Of a stretch of 64,000 bases of DNA, positions 1 to 9,489 are shown one piece after another. How positions within the stretch are numbered: position 1 is the stretch's first letter; each line of letters opens with the position of its first letter. Position numbers and translations under genes: made by a program. The stretch covers positions 62,001 through 126,000 of the forward strand of contig JABLYA010000006.1 in assembly GCA_013177855.1 (NCBI GenBank), read 5' to 3'. The stretch is from Ignavibacteria bacterium (GTDB lineage Bacteria > Bacteroidota > Ignavibacteria > Ch128b). The notes below the pieces were generated by a model. That model saw nothing but the letters and a program-made list of their open reading frames with translations. It was not told where the DNA came from and searched no databases.

Positions 1-2639
1 GTTATTTGCGAACCATCGATGTTTGCAGTATTATAAATATAAATATATTGATTTGCAAGTTGTGGATAAAGAAAACCATCACTACTAATAAACGAAGGTG
101 CTGTTGGTCCAGTATTGATAATAGGACCTGTTAAAGCATTGGTTATTGTAAATAAACCTAAGTCATTTTCTTTTGAAACATTTTCAAGTTGTAAATAATA
201 GTCTTGAATCATATAAACATTGTTTTGGAATACTTTTGATGTGTAACCACCAACACCAATTGATGAATTAAGAACCATATAATCTTCACAATTAACAACA
301 ACATTTATTACGGAACCATTAATTATTTCTGTTTCTTCTGTACCTTTAAATAATGTAACTTTAACTTCACCTTTAGCTCTCTTAATTGTTTCTTCAAGTG
401 CTGTGATTTTATCACTCATTTGTTTTAAATAATCAAACAATGTCATAGTATTTCCGAAAGCATCTTTGAAAGAAGTTGCCAATGTTTTGTCAGTGTGTGC
501 AAAATATTGTTCATTTACATAAAAAGAATCTCCTACATGTTTTAATACACCTTTTGAAGACAATTCATTTTCAAAAGAAACTCTCATTTCCTCTCTTGTT
601 GCATCTTGTAAAATGAAAGCATTTTCACCAAGAACTTCATTCAAATTGTCAGGAAATTCTATTGTTATAATTTCACTCCAATCAGAATAAATAGGTGATT
701 CTGGGTATCCAACTTCAGAAATACTTCTAATTCTAATATCCACCTTTTCATTTCTTTGAATTGGAATATCTAATTGATTGATATTAGGTGTATCAGCATC
801 AGAAACATCTTCTATTTCCCAATACCAATTTCCTGTTGTATTATCATATGTTCTCTTTCTAATATCACTTTTTATCGAAACCCATTGAGAAAAATATGCT
901 GTTTTTACAGTAAACTGTTGATTGTTAGGTAATGATGTAGTACTTACTGTGCTTTTCTTCATTTCAAAACCATCTGTGGTATTATCTGTTCCTAATTTTG
1001 AACCATAACGATATTGTATTTCAAATCCAATAACTTCTTGTGGTCTATATCCTGATTTTAAAATAGGATCTGGAATATCCCAAAAACCTCTTACTCTAAA
1101 TTTTGGATCAGAAGTTTGTTCTGCTCTTGAATTTGTAATTTGTGAAACATATGATGAATATAATTTTGTTTCACTTTCTTGTTGTTGAATTAACTTATTT
1201 AATTCATTCTGAGCTTTTGATTTCTCAGCTGCAGATTTGAATGATTTTGTATTCAATTCTACTTTTTTCTGAATAATAGCTTGGTCTATTTCTGATAGTT
1301 TAGATTTTGTTGAATTCTTTTGTGCATGTAATTTTTTTAAAGTCTTAAAATCTTTTGTATCAGTTAAATGTTTATTAATCTGAACAACTTTAAAATTATC
1401 AGAAATTAATATTGGTTTATTTGGTTTAGATGCATATTGAGTTGGTATTCTTTTAGAAACCATATCTTTTAATATTGCACCATAATCATATACATAATTT
1501 AAATAGAAATCAGTCATACCTAAACTATTATCTGTATCTAGTACTAAATCATTAGTATAAAAAGCCATACCTTTTGACCAACTTGCACAAATAATATTGT
1601 TATCTGTGTTAATAGGTTTTAGGAAAATTACATTATATTCATCAAAACCAATTGTTACTTTTACTTTTGAATTGGATTCTAATGTTGAATAAAATTCTAA
1701 TACACCTGTACCAATAGGAATAGGATCATATCCTTCTATTCTTTCAACTGAAATTCTAAATAAAGATGAAGATGTATTAATTTCCAAAACTCTATATTTT
1801 GTATAAGAATTTGCTACATTTACTGATAATATATCACCAACAGCTAATGTTCTTGTATTTGAATTTCTATCATAGTATGTCAATGTATTTAGATGATACC
1901 ATAATTTATTATTGATACTATCTCTTTCTATTTTTAATACATTAAAATAACCTTTATAATTTATTACTTTGTAATTTAAATCAAAATATTGATCGTCTCT
2001 ATATAAATTTTCATTTTCCTTATCAAGAATACCTAAATTTGTAGGATTGTTTAACCAATTTAAAAATGTTTCGATTGTAAAATCATTTCTATTTAAAAAA
2101 TTATTTTCAAAACTTGTTAAAGAGTTTTGTCCATTCGTAGTTAATGTACCATCTTCATTCTTTTCAAATTTTAAAATATATCTTCTTGATAATACTTTAT
2201 TCACATTATCAGTAATTTGACCTGTCAAATCTAATTCAATACTTAATGTAGGATTTATTAAACCTTCAAAAAACCAATTATTATTTTGAGAAAAAATTGA
2301 AGGTATATTTAAATTTCCTATTTGTGTTGGTTCTCTATTTAAATCGACTGATTTAATCTTTCTACTAGTGTTCTCATCTATAATTATAACAGAATTATCA
2401 CCTTCTATTGTTGTTAATTTTTTAATATTTGAATTAGCAATATCAATCTCTTTTTTTAACCAACCAACTGTTGGTAATTCAAATTTAATAACTCTACCAT
2501 CATCTTCTTGGTAATTTACTGTTACACTATTTTTATTTGAAGCAACAATATCATTTAATTTTGTTAATACTTCAACATTGTTTTTATTTAACTGAGCAAT
2601 TTTTTCTAAAATAGAAATGAAACTATTTTTTTGTGTCAT
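1..2639 (-). CDS. Large phage virion protein, probably tail/baseplate or tail-fibre subunit (3' end off window)
   Basis: One uninterrupted leftward frame of about 879 codons runs from ATG at 2637-2639 to the window edge, so the C-terminus is missing. The product starts MTQKNSFISILEKIAQLN and has no signal peptide or enzyme motif. It has a short coiled-coil-like, Lys/Gln/Glu-rich stretch in the middle, followed by segments resembling fibronectin-III strands (a WSEIITIEFPDNL-type edge). Its length, beta-rich composition and lack of catalytic motifs fit a tail or baseplate protein of a large myovirus. That assignment is inferred from composition and context; no family was recognised. Confidence 0.6.
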   Translation of the reverse strand, partial: MTQKNSFISILEKIAQLNKNNVEVLTKLNDIVASNKNSVTVNYQEDDGRVIKFELPTVGWLKKEIDIANSNIKKLTTIEGDNSVIIIDENTSRKIKSVDLNREPTQIGNLNIPSIFSQNNNWFFEGLINPTLSIELDLTGQITDNVNKVLSRRYILKFEKNEDGTLTTNGQNSLTSFENNFLNRNDFTIETFLNWLNNPTNLGILDKENENLYRDDQYFDLNYKVINYKGYFNVLKIERDSINNKLWYHLNTLTYYDRNSNTRTLAVGDILSVNVANSYTKYRVLEINTSSSLFRISVERIEGYDPIPIGTGVLEFYSTLESNSKVKVTIGFDEYNVIFLKPINTDNNIICASWSKGMAFYTNDLVLDTDNSLGMTDFYLNYVYDYGAILKDMVSKRIPTQYASKPNKPILISDNFKVVQINKHLTDTKDFKTLKKLHAQKNSTKSKLSEIDQAIIQKKVELNTKSFKSAAEKSKAQNELNKLIQQQESETKLYSSYVSQITNSRAEQTSDPKFRVRGFWDIPDPILKSGYRPQEVIGFEIQYRYGSKLGTDNTTDGFEMKKSTVSTTSLPNNQQFTVKTAYFSQWVSIKSDIRKRTYDNTTGNWYWEIEDVSDADTPNINQLDIPIQRNEKVDIRIRSISEVGYPESPIYSDWSEIITIEFPDNLNEVLGENAFILQDATREEMRVSFENELSSKGVLKHVGDSFYVNEQYFAHTDKTLATSFKDAFGNTMTLFDYLKQMSDKITALEETIKRAKGEVKVTLFKGTEETEIINGSVINVVVNCEDYMVLNSSIGVGGYTSKVFQNNVYMIQDYYLQLENVSKENDLGLFTITNALTGPIINTGPTAPSFISSDGFLYPQLANQYIYIYNTANIDGSQI

Positions 2640-2755
2640 AAAGATAAAATTATATTTTATTCTATATATAAAATAAGTCAAACTAAAAGAAAAAAAATAA
2701 TAAAATAAGAAGGAATCATGATCTTGCACTTTCCTTGATAAGGAATTAATTATCA

Positions 2756-3436
2756 CTATTGTATTTGGGCTTTTAACTTGATATAAAAATGTGCATATTT
2801 ATCAGTTAGCCTAACATAATAATAACATTTATCCGTCCAGTTAAAGTTTCTGGACCATTGAGTCGTATAAATCCTAAGTTTATCTTCATTTCTATCTTCT
2901 TGTTTGAATATATCAATAGGATAAGTACTTTTTATTCTTCTTTCATCAAGTATTTCTATATCTTTTTCTTTTACATCAAAAAGAGTGTGAAAATCTGTTT
3001 TTATAAGTTGTAATTGTTTCAGATTTTTTAAATTACTATTTTCAATAACATTTCTTATAGTTTTCATACATTTTTTACTGTAAAGTTTTTTGAAATCTTC
3101 GTTAGTTGTTTTAAATTTTCCAACTTTATAAATATATCTATTAGTTTCATCGTAAAAACCGTAAAACACTGAATAATCTTTAACAGCAAAGAAAAATGAT
3201 AATCTTTTATCTTTTAATGTAACCAAAGTCATGTATGCTGTTTTTAGTGATTTTTTCCTTTTCAGAGAATCAAGTATTTCTTGTTTTTTTGTTATTCTTT
3301 CAGTGGTAAAAAAATACCAATAATCAGATGTATTATAATAATCTTGCTTTATAAATAATAAATCAAAATCAGTTATAATATCTAAAAAAATATCAAAACC
3401 GTGTTTACCTGATAATTCTATTTTATTTTCTAGCAT
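2756..3436 (-). CDS. Hypothetical protein, 226 aa
   Basis: Basic, aromatic-rich protein without signal peptide or membrane segment. The middle (about residues 70-110) has alternating hydrophobic strands such as RLSFFFAVKDYSVFYGFYD, suggesting a beta-sheet domain. It is the first gene upstream of the long tail protein in the same direction, about 115 bp away, and is followed upstream by another leftward unknown gene. I do not recognise the family; a virion or virion-associated role is only a guess from position. Confidence 0.6.
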   Translation of the reverse strand: MLENKIELSGKHGFDIFLDIITDFDLLFIKQDYYNTSDYWYFFTTERITKKQEILDSLKRKKSLKTAYMTLVTLKDKRLSFFFAVKDYSVFYGFYDETNRYIYKVGKFKTTNEDFKKLYSKKCMKTIRNVIENSNLKNLKQLQLIKTDFHTLFDVKEKDIEILDERRIKSTYPIDIFKQEDRNEDKLRIYTTQWSRNFNWTDKCYYYVRLTDKYAHFYIKLKAQIQ

Positions 3437-3472
3437 ATTGGATCGTCTATGTATTCAAATTTTATATTTATT

Positions 3473-3970
3473 TTAAATATAATTTACAGCATCAGAAAAT
3501 GCTTTAACTAATTTTTTATCATCCAAACTTTTAAGTTTGTTATAAGACACATCAGATAATTCTTTTTTTATCTTTGTCAATAATTGTCTATATTCTTTTG
3601 CGTTTTTAAATTTTCCAATTTCACTTATATAAGGTTCAATAGCTGTAGATAATTCATCCTCAATTATATACTTTAAATTTTCATTAACAAATTCAGAATA
3701 TTTCATAATTTTTCTTTCCATTTTGTTTAATGCTCTATCACCATTTATTTGATTTGGTTCTTGTGAATTATCACTACCTTTAATATTGGACGATTTTAAT
3801 ATCATTTCACCACATTCTTCAATAGATAATCCGTTATTAAAATTTTTATTTACAACAGCTTGTAAATTATCTTTTTGTAATTCTTTTATTAATTCATCAA
3901 TTTCTTCAGGATTTTGTACAGTTTTCTTTATATATTCTTGTACTTCTTCAAAATATTCATTTATATTCAT
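3473..3970 (-). CDS. Hypothetical acidic protein with internal capsid-targeting-like motif, 165 aa
   Basis: Acidic, mostly helical protein. The N-terminus (MNINEYFEEVQEY) and an internal methionine at residue 89 (MKYSEFVNENL) both resemble the short M-K-x-F-x-E tag found on many proteins between 19 and 26 kb. The two halves may have been separate short genes joined in frame, or the internal methionine may be an alternative start. It lies 36 bp upstream of the next leftward gene, so the two probably form one unit. Function unknown. Confidence 0.6.
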   Translation of the reverse strand: MNINEYFEEVQEYIKKTVQNPEEIDELIKELQKDNLQAVVNKNFNNGLSIEECGEMILKSSNIKGSDNSQEPNQINGDRALNKMERKIMKYSEFVNENLKYIIEDELSTAIEPYISEIGKFKNAKEYRQLLTKIKKELSDVSYNKLKSLDDKKLVKAFSDAVNYI

Positions 3971-4285
3971 ATTTTACAGATAATATTTTAAGTATATATT
4001 AAAATCTAAAAGTAATTTATAAAAAATATGACTTTTAAATATTTCAAATTTATTGGCTCAAATCTAATCAACTCCCTATTTTATTGTATATGTATATTGT
4101 TATTTATCAAAAAAATTTTTATTTTATATAACTTCATGCTTTTTTCTTCCATTTCTATTACTAAAGAAAGATTGAAATTAAATTAATGGATTAAAAATTA
4201 TTAAAAAATAAATGGTTAGATGAAATATAAAAACATATAAAACCAAAAATAAAAAATCATATATATTAAAACAAAAAAAAAATTA

Positions 4286-5914
4286 ATGGTCAAAATTAAT
4301 AATATAAATATTTATTTTCCTTTAAAATTAAAACCAAGAGAACAACAATTAGAAGCATTAAATTTCCTAAAACAAAGTATAAATAATGGTAAAAGATATT
4401 GTTTATTAAATTTACCAACAGGTAGTGGAAAAAGTTATTTAATAATGATGTTTGCCAATTGGTATAGAAATTTTGTAAATAAATATGCTAAATTTGATAT
4501 TCTTACAAACTCAAAAATTCTTCAAAATCAATATATAAACGAATTTCCTTTTATAAAAGATTATAGAGGAAAAAGTAATTTTTATTGTGATCCACATGAC
4601 ACAACAGTTAATAATGGGAAAAGCATTTGTTCTGTACTTGGTCCTTATTGTGGTATAGAATGTCCGTATGAAAATGCTAAAAAAATATGGCAAGATTCAG
4701 ATATAGGACTAACAAATTTCCATTTATTCAATACTATAGCAATTTATGCTAAGAAAATATTAGAAGGTCGTGATTCACATGTTCTTGTAATAGATGAAGC
4801 TCATGATTTTGAATCTGTATTTTGTGATTTTATTACAATTTCGATGTCTGCAAAATCATTAAAAAAATATGGTTTTGATTTGAAGGAAATAGAAGACTAT
4901 GATAATAGGATAAGTAGAATAAAAAAGATTTCTGATTTTATAGGTTTTATAAAACATCAATTTGTACAGGATGTAACTAATAAGTACAATTGGTTAGAAG
5001 AAAAGATAAAAAATGCTACACCAAAATTAAGACTAGAATATTCTGGATATAAATCTCATTGTGAGAACCAATTATTTAAATTTGATTATCTTATAAAAGA
5101 GTTTGAAAAGAAACCTGATAATTGGATTTTAGATATAACAAAAACAAATGATAAAATGTATTCTGGTCTTTTACTTGAAGCCAAACCAGTATGGGGTAAT
5201 GATTATATAAAAGAAAAAATTTTTAATAAGTACGACCATGTTATTTTTATGTCAGGTTCTATCTTAGATAAAACAATGTTTTCATACATAAATGGTTTGG
5301 AAACAGAACTAACAACTTATTTTGAAGTACCTTCAACATTTCCATTAAATCGTAGACCTATCTATTATTTGAAACTTGGAAAAATGACTTGGGAACAAAA
5401 GGAAAAAACATTTAAAGAACAATTAAAATATATTGATAAAATACTCAAAAAGAACAAAGATAGAAAAGGTATAATTCATTCTGGTTCATATGAATTTACA
5501 CAATGGTTACAAGAACAATATATTAATAAACGACTTATATTTCATACACCAGATAATCGTGATGAAATGTTGGATAAGCATATTAATTCGGATAAACCTA
5601 CCGTAATAGTCTCACCATCTATGATTTCAGGAGTGGATTTAAAAGATGATTTAAGTAGATTTCAGATTATATTGAAAATTCCTTTTCCATTTTTAGGTTC
5701 TGAAAAGATTAAACAGCGTCAGAAAACTAAACCAGAATGGTATTCTTGGAAAACTGTTTGCAATTTAATACAAATGTCAGGACGTTCAATAAGAAGTCAT
5801 GAAGATTGGGCTGAAACATTTATATTAGATAGTAGTTTGAGTGATTTATTAAAATATAATAGCAAATTGATACCACGATGGTATTCAGATTCTATAAGAG
5901 AATTGAAGATATAA
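4286..5914 (+). CDS. Superfamily 2 DNA helicase of the XPD/DinG type
   Basis: A 542-residue ATP-dependent helicase. Walker A is PTGSGKS (residues 44-50), the Walker B/DEAH box is VIDEAHDF (about residues 167-174), and the C-terminal RecA domain carries a GVDLKDD segment and an arginine-finger motif QMSGRSIRS near the end. Between motifs I and II lie four cysteines (within about residues 97-125, ending CGIECPY), spaced as in the iron-sulphur domain of XPD/DinG helicases. Phage versions probably act in replication, recombination or repair. It is monocistronic: an AT-rich leader lies upstream and a hairpin terminator directly after the stop. Family assignment is firm; the exact substrate is not known. 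Confidence 0.9.
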   Translation: MVKINNINIYFPLKLKPREQQLEALNFLKQSINNGKRYCLLNLPTGSGKSYLIMMFANWYRNFVNKYAKFDILTNSKILQNQYINEFPFIKDYRGKSNFYCDPHDTTVNNGKSICSVLGPYCGIECPYENAKKIWQDSDIGLTNFHLFNTIAIYAKKILEGRDSHVLVIDEAHDFESVFCDFITISMSAKSLKKYGFDLKEIEDYDNRISRIKKISDFIGFIKHQFVQDVTNKYNWLEEKIKNATPKLRLEYSGYKSHCENQLFKFDYLIKEFEKKPDNWILDITKTNDKMYSGLLLEAKPVWGNDYIKEKIFNKYDHVIFMSGSILDKTMFSYINGLETELTTYFEVPSTFPLNRRPIYYLKLGKMTWEQKEKTFKEQLKYIDKILKKNKDRKGIIHSGSYEFTQWLQEQYINKRLIFHTPDNRDEMLDKHINSDKPTVIVSPSMISGVDLKDDLSRFQIILKIPFPFLGSEKIKQRQKTKPEWYSWKTVCNLIQMSGRSIRSHEDWAETFILDSSLSDLLKYNSKLIPRWYSDSIRELKI

Positions 5915-5940
5915 AAAACCACTTTTCAGTGGCTTTTTAT
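5914..5940 (+). terminator. Rho-independent terminator after the helicase gene
   Basis: Stem CCACT/AGTGG with a TTTC loop, flanked by an A-run and a T-run, begins immediately after the helicase stop codon. Confidence 0.8.
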
Positions 5941-6065
5941 TTTATTTTCGTTGAATCATCTAATGAATCTTTAGACCATAAAGCCTGGTAACTGCAAGGT
6001 CATCGGATTTTTTCGTGTGTGGACTTTTTGTCTATCACTCTATGTGTTATACGCATTTTTATCTA

Positions 6066-7550
6066 TCAATTTATTACAAATTCCTCAATTACTTTTTTGT
6101 TATACGCTTTCCAACCTCCTCGAAAATCACGACTTGAACGTTCTATAAATTGTTGCATTTCTGCCGAATTTAATTTATTTAATAAAAAATTATAATCACC
6201 GTTGTATTTTATGTAATAACCTGAATATATAGTGCTTTCTTCGTTTTCATAAAATATAAATTTTGGCGTTTTATTCATTGGTGAAAATATAATTTTCTTA
6301 CCAAAACTTGTATTCAAACCTGCGACCTGCCAAAAGCATACCAAGGTTTTATTGGTTTTCCATTGTCTCTTTTTGCTAATTCGTTTTTTACAGAAATCAA
6401 ATAATCGTAACATAATGGAAATTTTTCTTGTAAAATATTTTCTGAAATTATTTGATTTTTTCCATTGATTTTTTGATATGGAAAAATAATATATTCTTTA
6501 ATTTCATCGTCAGAACTTTTTAATGTTGAACCTTTTACAATTGGCTTCAAAATTTCTTTTTCAATTTTTATTTTTCCTTTCAGTTTTGTATTTGCAAAAA
6601 CATATTTTTCGTCAATTTCTGTGATTGAAAAGATATATGCTTTGTCGCAAAGTGTTGTAATACCTACATGAATATTACAAATATCTTTTAATTTTTTCCC
6701 TTTTTGTTTTGTAAATTTTCTGTTGTAAGTTGCCAAAATTTTTTATTTGTAAGTTCTTTTATTTCAATAATTTTCTCTTTAAAATTTGTTTTGCTTGTTG
6801 CGTGCTGATAATTTACTGTTTCGTGTTTTTGTTTGTTAAAAATAGTAATTGCATTGTAGGTTGTAGCATTATCAAATAATTGAATTTGAGCATAATTAGT
6901 AATTTGTGAAATACATTTTTTTGATGCAAAACTATCTCTCATTTTTTTGCTGTTTCAGTGTAAAAATAGGTATTTGGTGTAATTAGTCCGCAAATTCCAT
7001 TTTCGTTGAGTAAATTATAACACAATTCAAAAAAAGCAATAAAAATATCGGTTGAACCATTGTTACAAAAAGTATAATTTTGTTGTATAAATTTACGTTG
7101 ATTTTCATCTAAATGTTGAATACGAATATACGGCGGATTTCCAACTATAAAATCAAATTTCTGGTTTTGTGATTGTTGAAAAATATCAGTTTTTGTTAGT
7201 TTCTCTATTGAATTACAAATTTCTAAATTCCAATTGACGTTTATATCAAAATTTTTGATTAGTTCGTTTAGGTTTTCTTTACATTCTTTAATTGCCTGTT
7301 TATCAATATCCCAACCGTAAATTTTTTCTAAATTTTCTTTTAAATTTTCTTTTGGCGAAATATTTATAATTCTTTGTGCTACAATAGTTAAAAATCTACC
7401 ATCACCGCAAGCGGGGTCTAAAATAGATTTTCCAAGAATTTCAACAGAATTATAATTTATGTCATCAAGAATTTTATTGACAATAAATACTGGTGTATAA
7501 ACTTTACCATTTAATTTTTTATTATCGTAAACTTTTGAAAGTGATGCCAT
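6066..7550 (-). pseudogene. N6-adenine DNA methyltransferase (Eco57I/type IIG-like), split by three frameshifts
   Basis: Four overlapping leftward frames (7550-6939, 6942-6688, 6736-6314, 6413-6066) join into one protein of about 495 residues. The first has the SAM-binding motif LDPACGDGRFL and the catalytic motif NPPY (GNPPYIRIQ); the later pieces form the target-recognition region, including KPWYAFGRSQ and SFGKKIIFSP. Each junction is repaired by adding one base: in the A-run after the ETAKK codons, in the A-run after KGK, and at a G after GRSQ. The enzyme would methylate adenine in its recognition site; no separate nuclease is visible. Three identical-type shifts suggest base-calling errors, although decay or phase variation is possible. 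Confidence 0.8.
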
Positions 7551-7607
7551 TATTTTCTCGTTTTAAAAATTTCTTATAATTTTCAATTTCTGAAAATAAA
7601 TTCACTA

Positions 7608-7841
7608 TTGAGAGTTTTATTTTCTTATGATGTTGAAGCAGTTAATAAAAATTTTGGCAAAAACTTTATAAAAGTCTATAAAATTGCTTGTAAAAGGGAA
7701 AAAATTAAACCAGATCCAAAAGTTCTTAAACTTGAAGATAAAGATATGTATTATATTATTAACTATTGGTCAAAGATATTTAAAAAGAGATTTGAATATT
7801 TAAAAAAGAAACTAAAACTTGAACAAATAAAAGACAAATAA
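7608..7841 (+). CDS. Hypothetical small basic protein, 77 aa
   Basis: Starts at TTG (7608), the only reasonable start in frame, and is strongly basic with a Lys-rich helical C-terminus. It lies between the divergent broken methyltransferase and a bidirectional terminator that begins at its stop codon. No family recognised. The rare start codon and short length lower confidence. Confidence 0.45.
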   Translation: MRVLFSYDVEAVNKNFGKNFIKVYKIACKREKIKPDPKVLKLEDKDMYYIINYWSKIFKKRFEYLKKKLKLEQIKDK

Positions 7842-7842
7842 A

Positions 7843-7870
7843 AAACCCTTTTCAATTAAGAAAAGGGTTT
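7843..7870. terminator. Bidirectional terminator
   Basis: Perfect 10-bp stem AAACCCTTTT/AAAAGGGTTT with a short loop, A-rich on the left and T-rich on the right. It serves the rightward 77-aa gene and the leftward small lipoprotein gene, which converge here. Confidence 0.85.
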
Positions 7871-7892
7871 AATTTTTTCTATACTATTAGGA

Positions 7893-8078
7893 TTACTTCT
7901 TTACTTCTATTTTAATAGTGTCAATTTTTGCAACTGTGTCATTTGCAACTGTGTCAAGAGCAACAACTTTAGTAGAATCGATTTTGCAAGTATCAGCAGT
8001 ATCTTCATCAACTACTTCTGAAACAGGAGAACAAGCCATCATAAATGCCAATCCTAATAATAAAAAGAATTTTTTCAT
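7893..8078 (-). CDS. Small predicted lipoprotein, 61 aa
   Basis: N-terminal lipoprotein signal: MKKFFLLLGLAFMMAC, with the lipobox cysteine at residue 16. The mature part is short, acidic and rich in Thr, Val and Asp with repeated T-V-A/D-T patterns. A phage-encoded lipoprotein could alter the host envelope, for example in superinfection exclusion, but nothing in the sequence proves this. It ends at the bidirectional terminator and is separated from the VWA gene upstream by another terminator, so it is a single-gene unit. Confidence 0.75.
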   Translation of the reverse strand: MKKFFLLLGLAFMMACSPVSEVVDEDTADTCKIDSTKVVALDTVANDTVAKIDTIKIEVKK

Positions 8079-8206
8079 ATTATAATACTTAATTATTTTT
8101 TGTTTTTTTATTACTTTGAGGGTAATAAAAACATCATATATATAGATTTAAAAATGTCAAAAGTTGATAAATTTAATATTTTATTTGTTTATTAGCATTC
8201 CATTAA

Positions 8207-8234
8207 CAAAAAACCCTCCGAAGAGGGTTTTTTT
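8207..8234 (-). terminator. Terminator downstream of the VWA gene
   Basis: Stem AAACCCTC/GAGGGTTT with a short CGAA-like loop and a T-run in the leftward direction, about 40 bp past the stop of the VWA-domain gene. Confidence 0.8.
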
Positions 8235-8272
8235 ATTGTTTAATGTTCATAATTTTTTAATTATTGTTTATC

Positions 8273-8890
8273 TTATTTATCGATTTCTACGAAAATATTA
8301 TTATAATTGGATTGATTAGTTGTTCTATAATAGCTGGCAGCTTTACTTATTTTTTGATAAGCAACAGTAATACCTTCACCATTTGCAGCAAAGTTCATTG
8401 ATTTGCCTGCAGCAATACCTATACTACCCGCTGTCATTATAGCATCTTGATTTGCGGCAAGAAAAATAAAATTCCATTTGAATTCTTTTTCCATTTCTTC
8501 AATCATCATCTTGATTTTTTCACGGCTGTATTCTCTTGAAGAGTTTTCTTCACCGTCTGTTAAGATAACACATAATGTTTTATCTGGACGATTGTTTGGG
8601 TTTTGTGCAAGGAAATCCAATTCAGAATCAATCGTTTTGCCTATTGCATCATAGAGAGCGGTTCCACCTCTTGGTACATAGGTTTTATTTGTCATAGGTT
8701 TTACATTTTTTATATCAACATTATTAACAACTTTTGAAAATTCTGTATCAAAAAGAAAGATATCCATATTGGCTACATCATCTAATTCTTGTTGTTCTTT
8801 TAGAAATGTGTTGAAACCTCCAATAGCATCTTCGATGATTGAACTCATTGAGCCAGATCTGTCTAATATACATATAATTTTTGTTTTCAT
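8273..8890 (-). CDS. von Willebrand factor A (VWA) domain protein
   Basis: A 205-residue protein that is essentially one VWA domain. The metal-ion-dependent adhesion site is complete: DRSGS at residues 10-14, a threonine in GGTALYDA (about residue 76) and aspartate in LTDGEEN (about residue 112). It is cytoplasmic, with no signal peptide or membrane segment. Single-domain VWA proteins occur in large phages and in tellurite/stress gene sets; the partner here is unknown. The zinc-ribbon gene 11 bp upstream in the same direction is probably co-transcribed and may be functionally linked. Confidence 0.85.
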   Translation of the reverse strand: MKTKIICILDRSGSMSSIIEDAIGGFNTFLKEQQELDDVANMDIFLFDTEFSKVVNNVDIKNVKPMTNKTYVPRGGTALYDAIGKTIDSELDFLAQNPNNRPDKTLCVILTDGEENSSREYSREKIKMMIEEMEKEFKWNFIFLAANQDAIMTAGSIGIAAGKSMNFAANGEGITVAYQKISKAASYYRTTNQSNYNNIFVEIDK

Positions 8891-8901
8891 TTTAAAATTT
8901 G

Positions 8902-9441
8902 TTATTTTTTTGAAAATTCCATAATATCTTTCTTAATGGGTAAACCACATTTTGGACAGAATTTCCAATTTGATTTTCTAATTCTATAACCACAACCAGT
9001 ACAATAATTTCTAATTTCTTTTATATCAGTTGTTCTTTGTGAATTAGGTTTTAATTGATAAATAATAGTATGAAATGGGTAGGTTTCAAAATTCATATCA
9101 ATCTGTGTTAGGTTTTGATTTGATTCAGGTCCCATTTCTACTCTACCAGTTTCAATTAAAGAACTAGTTGAAACCGAACTTTTTAATGGTGCTGTATTAG
9201 TTGAATATTGAAAATCAAAATCACCTGTGTATGTACCACTAACATAGCCACCATAAAAAGTACCAATATTGTTATAATGTATGTTAGAAGTATTATAAAA
9301 CATAAAAAGATTAATTTTCTCTTTGTAAAATTTAAATTCTACAAGTCCATTAACTGCAGCGGCTTGAACAGCGGCTGAGTTGTTACCATCAATTGTATAA
9401 GTTTCAAACTTCATCTTTTTCTTTTCGATATTTAGTTTCAA
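8902..9441 (-). CDS. Hypothetical protein with C-terminal zinc ribbon
   Basis: The last about 35 residues contain two CxxC knuckles (CTGCGYRIRK...WKFCPKCG), a classic zinc ribbon. The N-terminal about 130 residues are beta-rich and contain a Gly/Tyr-rich stretch (IGTFYGGYVSGTYTGDF). An internal start, MKFETYTIDGNN at residue 10, is also possible. It lies 11 bp upstream of the VWA gene, so the two probably form one transcript. Role unknown; binding of nucleic acid or protein through the ribbon is an inference. Confidence 0.7.
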   Translation of the reverse strand: MKLNIEKKKMKFETYTIDGNNSAAVQAAAVNGLVEFKFYKEKINLFMFYNTSNIHYNNIGTFYGGYVSGTYTGDFDFQYSTNTAPLKSSVSTSSLIETGRVEMGPESNQNLTQIDMNFETYPFHTIIYQLKPNSQRTTDIKEIRNYCTGCGYRIRKSNWKFCPKCGLPIKKDIMEFSKK

Positions 9442-9489
9442 ATGTTAAAAAAAGTTTTATTTTAATTTATAATCAATTTTTAATATATA

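Noticed and set aside
5975-6010. tRNA-like sequence near TGGTAACTGCAAGGTCATCGG
   Set aside because: No acceptor or T-arm pairing could be built; too little support.
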